From: Bacillota bacterium
GTDB taxonomy: Bacteria; Bacillota; Clostridia; DSM-8532
Length of the DNA stretch: 64,000 nucleotides
Reading direction: 5' to 3'
NCBI GenBank assembly: GCA_023411795.1
Contig: JAEYOK010000005.1
Span: 56,094-120,093 of the forward strand
Of the stretch, positions 1 to 8,449 are shown in pieces (position 1 is the first letter of the stretch; the number at the start of each line of letters is the position of its first letter). The notes under the pieces were generated by a model. That model saw only the letters and a list, made by a program, of their open reading frames with translations, did not search any database and was not told the DNA's origin. The translations under genes were made by a program, and so were the position numbers.

Positions 1-1258
1 TGTCTTCAACAACAATAACGGCTTTATCCTTAACTACATAAGTTTTTACGCCTATCTTTCCATCTTGTGGAGTAAATTTAACCGCGTTGTGAAGAAGGTT
101 TATCAGAACCCTTTGAATAGAGTCCCTGTCAGCATATACAAATAATCTTTCAGTTTCAAAATCTGCTGTGAAGTCAAGATTTTTTTCTATAAACAATTGC
201 TGCAGGCTAATGACACAACGCCGCACCATCTCGTTTATGTCAAAGCTGGTCATTTTCAAATCAACTTCACCCGCCTGCATTTTCGCAAGATCCAGTAAAT
301 CATTAACTAAATCCTGCATCCTACGGGCTTCATCTCTTACTATAGTAAGATAGTATTCGTGCTTTTCAATTGGAATTACCCCATCTAAAATTCCATCAAC
401 AAAACCTTTTATTGTGGTTATAGGTGTTCTTAGCTCATGGCTGACATTTCCGATAAAATCACGCCTCATTTTTTCTAAGTTTTCTAGAGCCACAACCATA
501 TCGTTAAAGCTACCCGCCAACTCGGAGATTTCGTCACGTCCTCTTACATTTATTCTTTGGGAAAACTCGCCTGACGCAACTCTTCTGGCAGCATTTTTTA
601 TTTGGTTAATAGGCTTCATAATGCGCCTGGTTAATAGCCATATTAATACTAATGATGCTATCCCACCTATAAGACAGGAGATAATAAATATAACAATAAT
701 GGAGGATTTAAGGTTGATGATATCCGGCACCTGTGAATGAATCAGTACAAATCCGCCGACTTCCATATTATACGGCGGAATGTTTTTTATACTAAAATGC
801 TGCTTATATGTGACCCAATCCACGCCGGTGTTTTTAAACAAGCCAAAATAATCTCCTACCTCATATTCACTACTTAGAACTGAATATTGACGCTCGTCTG
901 GAAGTTGATACAGGCCATCATCGGTTAATTCCAGATTATCATATAAATAACCGGGAATATCCGAATAGAAAACAATAGCTCCATCATCACTAACCACCCA
1001 GACAAGCGAATCTGAATTATTTGCAAGGGCTTGTATGAAGCTTTTAAAAAAATATGCATCACTCATTGTATCGCTTTTAAGAGAAGTCTCCAAAGATGTT
1101 ATGACCTTTTCAGAAATAACCTGAAGCTGTTCTGCTTTTTGATCTGTTACCATGTTGGTGAGGTTATAGTTCATAATGATACCCGTCAATACAAAACTAA
1201 TGACAAGAACAGATATCACCAGAGTAAACACCTTACCAAACATTGTTTTTAACATCAT
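1..1258 (-). CDS. Sensor histidine kinase, 3' end cut by window edge
   Basis: About 419 residues are present. A first membrane segment (about residues 5-28) is followed by an extracytoplasmic sensor region to about residue 165, a second membrane segment (about 170-195), a HAMP linker, the HisKA motif SHELRTP with the phospho-accepting His, and the N box (NLLHNAVKF) of the ATPase domain. The reading frame runs off the window before the G1 box, so the ATP lid is not visible. The start is an ATG 36 bases after the response regulator stop, with AGGGTGGG in front of it; a second ATG follows immediately. It is the membrane sensor partner of the upstream regulator and presumably co-transcribed with it. 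The stimulus cannot be read from the sequence. Confidence 0.93.
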   Translation of the reverse strand, partial: MMLKTMFGKVFTLVISVLVISFVLTGIIMNYNLTNMVTDQKAEQLQVISEKVITSLETSLKSDTMSDAYFFKSFIQALANNSDSLVWVVSDDGAIVFYSDIPGYLYDNLELTDDGLYQLPDERQYSVLSSEYEVGDYFGLFKNTGVDWVTYKQHFSIKNIPPYNMEVGGFVLIHSQVPDIINLKSSIIVIFIISCLIGGIASLVLIWLLTRRIMKPINQIKNAARRVASGEFSQRINVRGRDEISELAGSFNDMVVALENLEKMRRDFIGNVSHELRTPITTIKGFVDGILDGVIPIEKHEYYLTIVRDEARRMQDLVNDLLDLAKMQAGEVDLKMTSFDINEMVRRCVISLQQLFIEKNLDFTADFETERLFVYADRDSIQRVLINLLHNAVKFTPQDGKIGVKTYVVKDKAVIVVED

Positions 1259-1294
1259 ATGTTTATAACCCACCCTGCACAAAACGGCATTCTT

Positions 1295-1984
1295 TCAGCC
1301 TTTAAACTCGAATTTATAACCGACTCCCCACACTGTTTTGATCTGCCATTTATATTCGCTAAGCTCAAATTTGTCCCTCAGCCTCTTTATATGGACATCC
1401 ACAGTCCTTGTGTCTCCATAAAAGTCAAATCCCCAAACATTCTCCAAAAGCTGCTCTCTGGTATAGACCTTATTGGGATTGGATGCTAGGAAAAATAATA
1501 ATTCCAGCTCCTTTGGAGGAAGTTCAATATCATTACCGCTAAGTTTTACGGTATAGTTGGATTTGTTAATAACAAGCCCCGGAAAGATAATTTGTTCGGG
1601 AACTTCTTCCTGCCTGTCATATCTTCTTAGTACTGCTCTGATACGGGCTATCAATTCCTTGGGTTCGAAGGGCTTCACCATATAGTCATCTGCCCCCAGC
1701 TCAAGACCCAAAACCTTGTTAAAGGTTTCATCCTTTGCAGAAAGCATGATAATCGGGATAGAACTTAATTTTCGAATCTCCCTGCAAACTTCCCAGCCAT
1801 CCATCCCTGGTAGCATTATATCAAGAATCACTATGTCCGGAGCTTTATCCTTAAAGACCTCGACAGCTTTTTTCCCGTCATAGCATACCGTTACCTGAAA
1901 GTTTTCCTTTTCAAGATAAATCCGCTGAAGCTCGCAAATATTGATATCATCGTCTACAACCATAACATGCGCTCTTGCGTTCAT
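1295..1984 (-). CDS. OmpR/PhoB-family response regulator
   Basis: 229 residues. The receiver domain (about 1-120) has the acidic pocket D11-D12, phospho-acceptor D55 (LDIMLPG), S82 and K104. A winged-helix DNA-binding domain (about 130-229) carries the usual GDTRTVDVHIKRLRDK recognition region. It is the cytoplasmic DNA-binding partner of the kinase that starts 36 bases downstream. Family membership is certain; the regulon is not known. The 274-base gap upstream holds its promoter region, a 60-bp palindrome and the terminator of the purine permease gene. Confidence 0.95.
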   Translation of the reverse strand: MNARAHVMVVDDDINICELQRIYLEKENFQVTVCYDGKKAVEVFKDKAPDIVILDIMLPGMDGWEVCREIRKLSSIPIIMLSAKDETFNKVLGLELGADDYMVKPFEPKELIARIRAVLRRYDRQEEVPEQIIFPGLVINKSNYTVKLSGNDIELPPKELELLFFLASNPNKVYTREQLLENVWGFDFYGDTRTVDVHIKRLRDKFELSEYKWQIKTVWGVGYKFEFKG

Positions 1985-2139
1985 TGCTACACCCTATCTT
2001 TCCCAATTTATAAGTATAACGTTTATATTTCTATTCTACCTCAATTTATAAATGTCAATCTATATTTTACATCATTATCACTTAAGATGCTTGATAATTC
2101 AAGTTGATAAGATGAATAGGGCGTAAACTTTCTGTTAAT

Positions 2140-2199
2140 TTTTTAGACACGGGGACGGTTCTCTTGTCTAGACAAGAGAACCGTCCCCGTGTCTAAAAA
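2140..2199. repeat. Perfect 60-bp inverted repeat, REP-like
   Basis: Two 30-base arms are exact reverse complements with no loop, centred on TCTAGA between 2169 and 2170. Each arm contains the core GGGGACGGTTCT, which also occurs around the RAYT transposase gene at 10419-11180 and in a related form at 63970. It lies between the purine permease terminator and the response regulator promoter region. Confidence 0.9.
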
Positions 2200-2228
2200 G
2201 GCTGTCTCTTTTCATCGAGACAGCCTTT
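2197..2228 (-). terminator. Rho-independent terminator of the purine permease gene
   Basis: A 12-bp stem (AAAGGCTGTCTC / GAGACAGCCTTT) with an 8-base loop. Read on the minus strand it is followed by a T run that forms the edge of the 60-bp palindrome. It lies 31 bases after the permease stop. Confidence 0.85.
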
Positions 2229-2258
2229 AAATAGATTCCTCTTTATTTTAATAATGAT

Positions 2259-3635
2259 TTATTTAGGTAGGGCGGTTATAACAAAGTTTAATACAAACAA
2301 CAGAGTAGTTATATACATAATAGGATGTACTTCTTTGAATTTGCCCTTGAATACCTTAATAAGAACATAGAATATAAATCCAACTGCTATACCATTTGTG
2401 ATTCCGCCGAGAAATGGCATACCCACAGCTGCGAAGAATGCGGGTGCCGATTCATCAAAGTTACCCCATTCAATCTTGCCGAAAGAATCCATCATAAGTA
2501 TACCTACAATAATCAAGGCAGGTGCTGTAGCGGCTCCGGGAACAATGCCTGCAATAGGTGCAAAAACAAGACAAATCAGGAACATTATCGCAGTGAACAC
2601 TGAGGTTAGACCGGTTTTTCCGCCTGCTCCGATACCAGCGGCACTTTCGACATAGGTGGTTGTATTGGATGTTCCTAACAATGCACCAATTGAGGTAGCA
2701 GTAGCATCAGCAAAAAGTGCTTTGTCCATCTTGGATTTAAAGCCTTTACCGCTGAACAGCTCTGTTTCGTCCTTCTCATCGAAGATTCCGCTCTTTCGGC
2801 CTGTTCCTATAAAGGTTCCGATAGTATCAAAGGTATCTGAAAGGCTGAAAGCAAAAATCGTTGTAATAACTAAAAGGAGCTTTGAAGGATCATTAAAAAG
2901 GCCGGCAATATCAAGAGCCAGGAAGGTCTGTGAAATATCAGAGACCTTATAAGATGAAGCTCCTAGAACTGTTAATCCCATAGGAATTCCTATCAAAGTG
3001 GTGGCTATAATTCCAATCAGGATTGCGCCTTTAACTTTCAGTACCATAAGAACTGTAATTATAACCAAACCTATTAAAGCTAATTGGGAGTGAGGATGTG
3101 TAAAGAGAGTAAGAGTTTGCCCGAAAATATCCTGCCCGGCAACATTATTATCAGGATAAAATGAAACAAATCCCGCATTCTTAAATCCAATGTAGGCTAT
3201 AAACAGACCGATACCACCGCTAATGGCATACTGAAGCGATTTGGGGATAGCTTTGATAATCATTTTTCTGATTTGGGTAACTGTTATTAGGATATTGATA
3301 ATACCACAGATGAAAACCATTGCCAAAGCCTGCTGCCATGTGAACCCGCTATTCATTGTAACAAACGTTACAAACAGCGCATTTAGCCCCATACCGGGTG
3401 CCTGGGCATAAGGAACGTTGGCAACAAGGCCCATTATCAAGGTTCCGATAACGGCGGCCAAAATAGTTGCCACATATACTCCGCCCGCAGGCATTCCATT
3501 TGCTCCACTCAGTATAAGCGGATTGACAAAGAGGATATAGGCCATTGTAACGAATGTTGTGATACCCGCGATTGCCTCAGTTCTGACATTAGTACCATTC
3601 TTCTTGAGCTGGAATTGTTTCTCAAAAAACTCCAT
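2259..3635 (-). CDS. NCS2-family purine permease (guanine/hypoxanthine type)
   Basis: 458 residues, a polytopic inner-membrane protein expected to import purine bases by proton symport. The N-terminal FEKQFQLKKNGTNVRTEAIAG and the following TFVTMAYILFVNP are hallmarks of the AzgA/PbuG branch, as is the central segment AFSLSDTFDTIGTFIGTGRK. The ATG at 3635 is chosen because an AGGAGG lies 8 bases before it; a TTG further upstream would place that site inside the gene. No purine riboswitch fits in the 85-base gap to the next gene. The exact base transported is inferred only from family resemblance. Confidence 0.92.
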   Translation of the reverse strand: MEFFEKQFQLKKNGTNVRTEAIAGITTFVTMAYILFVNPLILSGANGMPAGGVYVATILAAVIGTLIMGLVANVPYAQAPGMGLNALFVTFVTMNSGFTWQQALAMVFICGIINILITVTQIRKMIIKAIPKSLQYAISGGIGLFIAYIGFKNAGFVSFYPDNNVAGQDIFGQTLTLFTHPHSQLALIGLVIITVLMVLKVKGAILIGIIATTLIGIPMGLTVLGASSYKVSDISQTFLALDIAGLFNDPSKLLLVITTIFAFSLSDTFDTIGTFIGTGRKSGIFDEKDETELFSGKGFKSKMDKALFADATATSIGALLGTSNTTTYVESAAGIGAGGKTGLTSVFTAIMFLICLVFAPIAGIVPGAATAPALIIVGILMMDSFGKIEWGNFDESAPAFFAAVGMPFLGGITNGIAVGFIFYVLIKVFKGKFKEVHPIMYITTLLFVLNFVITALPK

Positions 3636-3720
3636 TTGTTTTCCCTCCTGCAAAAAATAACAAGAAAAATATCAAAAATCATAGAACAATTTTATCATAC
3701 AATATTTCATAATCAAGGGG

Positions 3721-4554
3721 TTAGTTATATAGTAACCCTACAACTTTCTCCAATATTTTGCCGGGTAATATTTTTTTCATTAAAAGAATCGTTTTATATT
3801 GAAGACCGACCGTTGTACGTACAGGAGGAATTCTCCTTTTAATCATTTTATAAATAACTCCGGCTACTGCCTCCGGAGAAGCACCGTTTTGTTCATCCTT
3901 TTCCATCCTTGCTAGGGATTTTGTGAACTTCTCGTAATATGGTGATTCTTTAGTTGCTCTTTGAGCTATTATCCTGCTTTTTGTAAATCCGGTCTTAGTG
4001 TCACCCGGTTCAACAAGGCATACCTTTATACCAAATGGTGCAACCTCATATCTGAGGGCCTCAATCAAGCCTTCAACGGCAAATTTACTGGAGCTGTAAT
4101 GAGCCTGGTATGGAATTGATATTACTCCGGCTACCGAACTTATAGCAATGATTCTCCCATAGCCCTGGTCTCTCATTATTGGAAGCATTGCTTTAATGAC
4201 ACGAAGTGTACCAAAAAAGTTAATGTCAAACTGAGTATAAGCTTCTTCAATTGAAACATCTTCAACAGAACCGGCCACTCCTGTTCCGGCATTACTCACT
4301 AAAACATCCACATGTCCTTCTTTTAAGATAACCAAATTTATTGCGTTTTCAATAGAGGCTTCATCTGTTACATCCATGGATATCATTCGGAAAAACCCAC
4401 CTGTAGTTAAATCGGAACCGATATTTTCCTCGGAACTCCCAGATACTTTCCTTGATGTTCCATATACATGAAAGCCTTTCATCATGAGATACTCGGCTGC
4501 AGATTTCCCTATACCTGAAGATGCTCCTGTTATAAGAACCACATTATTTCCCAT
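3721..4554 (-). CDS. Classical short-chain dehydrogenase/reductase
   Basis: 277 residues with a Rossmann fold: nucleotide motif TGASSGIG (10-16), NAG at 89-91, catalytic S140/S141, and Y154-x3-K158. The SR after the second beta strand (residues 34-35) favours NADPH. The C-terminal 80 residues form the variable substrate cap. It is transcribed divergently from the alpha-oxoamine synthase at 4765, 210 bases apart, so the two may act on the same 3-keto product, but that is inference. The start has GGTGG 5 bases upstream. The substrate is unknown; the broad DltE-like oxidoreductase group is the safest family label. Confidence 0.9.
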   Translation of the reverse strand: MGNNVVLITGASSGIGKSAAEYLMMKGFHVYGTSRKVSGSSEENIGSDLTTGGFFRMISMDVTDEASIENAINLVILKEGHVDVLVSNAGTGVAGSVEDVSIEEAYTQFDINFFGTLRVIKAMLPIMRDQGYGRIIAISSVAGVISIPYQAHYSSSKFAVEGLIEALRYEVAPFGIKVCLVEPGDTKTGFTKSRIIAQRATKESPYYEKFTKSLARMEKDEQNGASPEAVAGVIYKMIKRRIPPVRTTVGLQYKTILLMKKILPGKILEKVVGLLYN

Positions 4555-4764
4555 AAATCCACCAACTTTTAGTTTATTTATTTCATTGTAATATAAAAAG
4601 CTTATTCTGACAAAAGGTCTTTAACACTTCATAAATCTAAATAATACTGGATATTTAAGATTATTGTGATACAATAAAGTAGAATATTATGATGCTGGTA
4701 CTATAATCAGGTCATAAATATCGGAATCATAAATATTATTTCCTGAAAAAAGGGAGATGTCGCA

Positions 4765-5937
4765 ATGGATCTTTTTAAAAAATGTTATGAATTCACACAA
4801 GTAAAGGAAGCTGTAGAGGCAGGGATTTATCCCTATTTTCATGCTCTTCAGTCAGGTCAGGACACAGTTGTTTCAATGGAAGGTCACAGAACCATAATGA
4901 TTGGTTCTAATAACTATCTAGGTTTGACCTCTGATCCCAGAGTTAAAGAAGCAGCCATAAAGGCTGTAGAAACTTACGGTTCAGGATGCAGTGGTTCAAG
5001 GTTTTTAAATGGGACTCTGGAGTTACACCTTGAACTGGAAAACCAATTGGCTGAATTTCTCAGGAAGGATGCTTGCATTACATTTAGTACAGGTTTCCAG
5101 TCCAACCTGGGTATTATTTCCGCAATAGCGGGACGCAATGATGTCATTCTTTGCGACAAAGAGAATCATGCTAGTATATATGATGCTTGCAGATTGAGCT
5201 ACGCTACTATGATACGATATAAGCACAGTGATATGGATGATCTGGAGAAAGCCTTACTGGATGTTCCTGAATCAAAAGGCGCACTAATCGTTACTGACGG
5301 AGTCTTCAGTATGGGCGGAGAAATATGTAACCTTCCAAAAATAGTCGAGTTAGCACGTAAATACGGTGCCCGCGTCATGGTTGATGATGCTCATGGTCTT
5401 GGAGTATTAGGTGCTAATGGCCGTGGTACCGCAGAACACTTCGGCCTTGAAGATGAAGTGGATATAATTATGGGAACCTTTTCAAAATCCCTTGCCAGCT
5501 TAGGCGGATACATGGTTGCCAGTGAGGAAGTAATAACTTATGTTAAGCACACATCCCGTCCATTTATTTTCAGCGCGTCTATTCCTCCGGCTAATGCGGC
5601 TGCCGCTCTTTGCGCCTTGAATATCCTTAAGAAAGAACCTGAGCGTGTAAAGAGTCTTAAAGATATATCCGACTATATGCGTAGTCTGTTACTTAAGAGA
5701 AACATTCCCATTAAATTAACTGAAACGCCTATTATTCCGGTTATGACCTATGATGACACCAGAACCTTTATAATTTGCAAGGAGCTCTTAAAAGAGGGTG
5801 TTTATGTTAACCCTGTTATTTCTCCTGCAGTACCTCAAGGCTTTAGTATGATCAGAACCAGCTACACCGCAACCCATACCCGTGAGTTGATGGATGAAGC
5901 CGCAGATATGTTCGAGAAAGTCTTTTCAAAGTTTTAA
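4765..5937 (+). CDS. PLP-dependent alpha-oxoamine synthase, serine palmitoyltransferase/KBL-like
   Basis: 390 residues, the full length for the family that joins an acyl-CoA (or acyl-ACP) to an amino acid with loss of CO2. Visible residues are H135 (NHAS, stacks on PLP), D207 and H210 (VDDAHGLG), and the Schiff-base lysine K241 in GTFSKSLASLGGY. The N-terminal segment AGIYPYFHALQSGQD and the motif GSGCSGSRFLNGTLELH resemble bacterial serine palmitoyltransferases at least as much as BioF or glycine C-acetyltransferase. No other biotin gene and no threonine dehydrogenase is nearby; an SDR gene is divergent to it. AGGGAGATGTCGCA precedes the ATG. The fold and chemistry are certain; the substrate pair is open. 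Confidence 0.88.
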   Translation: MDLFKKCYEFTQVKEAVEAGIYPYFHALQSGQDTVVSMEGHRTIMIGSNNYLGLTSDPRVKEAAIKAVETYGSGCSGSRFLNGTLELHLELENQLAEFLRKDACITFSTGFQSNLGIISAIAGRNDVILCDKENHASIYDACRLSYATMIRYKHSDMDDLEKALLDVPESKGALIVTDGVFSMGGEICNLPKIVELARKYGARVMVDDAHGLGVLGANGRGTAEHFGLEDEVDIIMGTFSKSLASLGGYMVASEEVITYVKHTSRPFIFSASIPPANAAAALCALNILKKEPERVKSLKDISDYMRSLLLKRNIPIKLTETPIIPVMTYDDTRTFIICKELLKEGVYVNPVISPAVPQGFSMIRTSYTATHTRELMDEAADMFEKVFSKF

Positions 5938-5950
5938 TTATGAAAACACA

Positions 5951-5980
5951 AAAGGCTGTTTCGATTCCGAAACAGCCTTT
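5951..5980. terminator. Bidirectional terminator between the synthase gene and abrB
   Basis: A 13-bp stem AAAGGCTGTTTCG / CGAAACAGCCTTT with a 4-base loop between two convergent genes. T-rich or A-rich tracts on both sides let it serve both. Confidence 0.85.
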
Positions 5981-5992
5981 AAGTGTACAATC

Positions 5993-6235
5993 CTAGTCTT
6001 GCTTTAATTCCTTCAAGCAATCAGGACAAATATTCTTGCCCTTGTAGACCTTGATATCTTTAGCATTATCGCAGAAAATACAAGCGGGCTCATATTTTCT
6101 TAGGATAATGGTAGCTCCGTCCACATAAATTTCAAGAGCGTCTTTTTCAGCAATATCAAGCGTTCTTCTGAGCTCGATGGGTAGTACTACTCTACCAAGC
6201 TCGTCCACTTTTCTGACAATACCTGTTGATTTCAC
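5993..6235 (-). CDS. abrB: AbrB-family transition-state regulator
   Basis: 80 residues. The first 50 form the swapped-hairpin AbrB DNA-binding domain (KSTGIVRKVDELGRVVLPIE), nearly the same as that of Bacillus AbrB. The C-terminus differs: it has C52-x2-C55 and C70-x2-C73, which look like a small metal-binding knuckle in place of the Bacillus multimerisation domain. A GTG at 6235 behind GGGGGGAG is taken as the start; a TTG one codon earlier is possible. A possible promoter (TTGACC at 6302-6307, TATTAT at 6278-6283, minus strand) lies upstream. It would repress post-exponential genes during growth. Confidence 0.9.
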   Translation of the reverse strand: MKSTGIVRKVDELGRVVLPIELRRTLDIAEKDALEIYVDGATIILRKYEPACIFCDNAKDIKVYKGKNICPDCLKELKQD

Positions 6236-6455
6236 CAAACTCCCCCCAGTCTGTTTTTATTTTTCTGTACCAATAGCATAATACCATAAAATTGTAAACA
6301 AGGTCAACTGAAATATCATTTTATTTACGATTTTTACTAATTTTTACTTGCGTAAATATTTACATAGTAATTTGACTGTTTAAGCGGTTTTCGATGAATA
6401 TTTGTCCCGCTTTTTTATATGTATTAAGTGTGAGTTTTTTTAAGCGGGCATCCAT

Positions 6456-7037
6456 ATGTTAAACATAATCTGGATAATAATGATATTTGCAGGTATAATC
6501 ACCGGAGTCCTAACCGGCAGAACCAAGGATGTTTCAGACGCAATTCTTAAAAGCTGCGTTAATTCGGTTGAGTTAGTCATCACCATGCTTGGAGCCATGT
6601 GTCTTTGGTCCGGCATAATGAGAGTAGCACAAAAAGGCGGTCTTGTCGACAATCTTGCAAAAATTCTAAAAGGAGTTTTTAAATATCTTTTCCCCGGTAT
6701 CCCTAAGAACCACCCTGCAAACGGGGCTATTGCCATGAGCATTAGTGCGGACCTTTTAGGCTTAGGGAACGCTGCAACCCCTTTGGGAATAATGGCTATG
6801 CAAGAGTTATCAAATGTTAATAATAATTCCCCCATTGCAAGTAACGCTATGGTAATGTTCGGAGTCGTTAATGCGGCATGTATCCAGCTTATTCCAACTA
6901 CAGTCCTAGTTATACGCCAGCAGGCGGGATCTACGGATGTTTCTTCTGTCATGCCCTGTATTTGGATAGCATCATTTGTATCGGCCATTTCAGGAATTAT
7001 AATGGCTAAGTTAATGGAAAAAAGAGCAATTGTCTGA
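6456..7037 (+). CDS. spmA: Spore maturation protein A
   Basis: 193 residues, an integral membrane protein with a nucleoside-recognition (Gate) domain: GRTKDVSDAILKSCVNSVEL near the N-terminus and the ADLLGLGNAATPLGIMAMQ region in the middle. In Bacillus the SpmA/SpmB pair is needed for full spore core dehydration. The stop overlaps the ribosome site of spmB. The site before its own ATG (AAGCGGG) is weak. Confidence 0.95.
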   Translation: MLNIIWIIMIFAGIITGVLTGRTKDVSDAILKSCVNSVELVITMLGAMCLWSGIMRVAQKGGLVDNLAKILKGVFKYLFPGIPKNHPANGAIAMSISADLLGLGNAATPLGIMAMQELSNVNNNSPIASNAMVMFGVVNAACIQLIPTTVLVIRQQAGSTDVSSVMPCIWIASFVSAISGIIMAKLMEKRAIV

Positions 7038-7050
7038 GAGGGTGATAATA

Positions 7051-7566
7051 GTGGATTTCATTTCAAATCTTATGATACCCGCAGTGATACTTCTAATTAT
7101 TCTGGTTGCCTATATCAAAGGAATCCCTGTGTTTGATGAATTTGTGGAAGGGGCAAAGGAAGGGGCAAAGACATCTTTTAACATTCTCCCCGTTATGGTG
7201 GGGATCATAATGGCCGTTTCAGTACTTAACGCCTCCGGGCTCATTGACATTTTATCCGGTCTTATATCAAAGCCCTTAAGTATAATCGGCATTCCTCCTG
7301 AAACCATCCCTGTCCTTTTAATCAGACCTTTTTCGGGCAGTGCATCGTTAGGAATGTTTAGCGAGCAGATAAAAAAATATGGGGCAGATTCATATATAGG
7401 AAGAACATTATCCACCATTATGGGATCCAGCGAAACCGTTCTTTACACTCTTGCAGTATATTTTGGTGCAACTAATGTTAAAAATACCAGACATGCCATT
7501 GCTGCATCTCTAATCTCGTCATATTTAGGAATGTTAACCGCGATATATATATGTAAGGTACTATAA
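7051..7566 (+). CDS. spmB: Spore maturation protein B
   Basis: 171 residues, membrane protein and partner of SpmA. It carries the same Gate-type domain: FVEGAKEGAKTSFNILPVMV and RPFSGSASLGMF. The GTG at 7051 is preferred because AGAGGGTGAT precedes it and the protein then begins at the conserved hydrophobic segment; a TTG at 7030 would lie before that site. Only 13 bases separate it from the spmA stop, so the two form an operon. Confidence 0.94.
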   Translation: MDFISNLMIPAVILLIILVAYIKGIPVFDEFVEGAKEGAKTSFNILPVMVGIIMAVSVLNASGLIDILSGLISKPLSIIGIPPETIPVLLIRPFSGSASLGMFSEQIKKYGADSYIGRTLSTIMGSSETVLYTLAVYFGATNVKNTRHAIAASLISSYLGMLTAIYICKVL

Positions 7567-7613
7567 GTGCAATCTTGCACCTAATCTTCCTCTCTGCAAT
7601 ATGATGATAGTGC
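7567..7613 (+). promoter_or_regulatory. Two small inverted repeats between spmB and the ABC importer
   Basis: GTGCA-ATCT-TGCAC (7567-7580) and CTGCA..TGCAG (7594-7613) lie just after spmB. They could be a weak terminator or a leader element of the importer operon. The conserved cores of the TPP riboswitch were looked for and not seen. Confidence 0.3.
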
Positions 7614-7666
7614 AGGCAAAAGACGCTTCTTTTTAGAGGTTCTTTCAAAAGAGGAGGCATGAGGGC

Positions 7667-8449
7667 ATGGGCATCTCTATGTCTAAAGAAGTAGTAAATA
7701 TCATTAATGTGGGTATGAAATACCAATCTCCGAACGGCGAGATTAGCGCCATCGAAGATATTACTTTCTCAGTTGATAAAGGAGAATTTATCAGCCTAGT
7801 AGGACCGAGCGGCTGTGGCAAATCGACTCTTCTTTCAATTATATCGGGGCTTATTAAGCCGACTCAGGGCAAGGTTTACATCGAAAATGAAGAAGTGTTC
7901 AAAACCTCAGATAGAGTGGGGTATATGCTTCAAAAGGACTACCTGTTCGATTGGCGCACAATTTATCAAAATGTAATACTAGGTCTTGAAATAAGAAAGC
8001 TTATGACTACCGAGATGAAGGAACATGCCCTTGAGCTTTTAAAGACTTACGGTCTTTATGATTTCAAGGACAAATATCCCAATCAGCTCTCAGGAGGTAT
8101 GCGTCAAAGGGCCGCATTAATACGCACTCTTGCAACAAATCCTGAAATTTTATTACTGGATGAGGCTTTCTCGGCATTGGACTATCAGACAAGGTTAGCC
8201 GTAACTGAGGATATCTATAGTATTATCAAAAGCGAAAACAAAACAGCAATTATGGTCACCCATGATATTTCTGAGAGTATCAGTATGTCGGATAGGGTTA
8301 TAGTACTTTCCAAGCGTCCTGCTGTTATAAATAGCATACACAATATTACTTTTGATTGCCCTGCCAGAACACCTCTAAAATGTCGGGAGCATCCGAATTT
8401 CAGAGAGTATTTTAATACAATATGGAAGGAGCTGGATGTACATGTCTAA
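7667..8449 (+). CDS. NitT/TauT-type ABC importer, ATP-binding protein
   Basis: 260 residues, cytoplasmic ATPase of an importer. Walker A GPSGCGKST, signature LSGGMRQR, Walker B ILLLDEAFSALD and the switch His in MVTHDISE are all intact. The ATG at 7667 has GAGGAGG 9 bases upstream. Its end overlaps the permease gene, and the binding-protein gene follows, so the three make one operon. The subfamily covers sulfonates, nitrate, taurine and thiamine precursors; the sequence does not tell which. Confidence 0.93.
   Translation: MGISMSKEVVNIINVGMKYQSPNGEISAIEDITFSVDKGEFISLVGPSGCGKSTLLSIISGLIKPTQGKVYIENEEVFKTSDRVGYMLQKDYLFDWRTIYQNVILGLEIRKLMTTEMKEHALELLKTYGLYDFKDKYPNQLSGGMRQRAALIRTLATNPEILLLDEAFSALDYQTRLAVTEDIYSIIKSENKTAIMVTHDISESISMSDRVIVLSKRPAVINSIHNITFDCPARTPLKCREHPNFREYFNTIWKELDVHV

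Noticed and set aside
3636..3720. Purine riboswitch before the purine permease gene
   Set aside because: The 85-base gap is A+T-rich and shows no three-stem layout or conserved loops of the purine aptamer.
6440..6988. 182-codon open frame opposite spmA
   Set aside because: It is antisense to a well-conserved gene, has no ribosome site and its translation resembles no protein.
7567..7666. TPP riboswitch before the NMT1/THI5-like importer
   Set aside because: No CTGAGA and no ACCTGATCTGG-like core; the space is also short.
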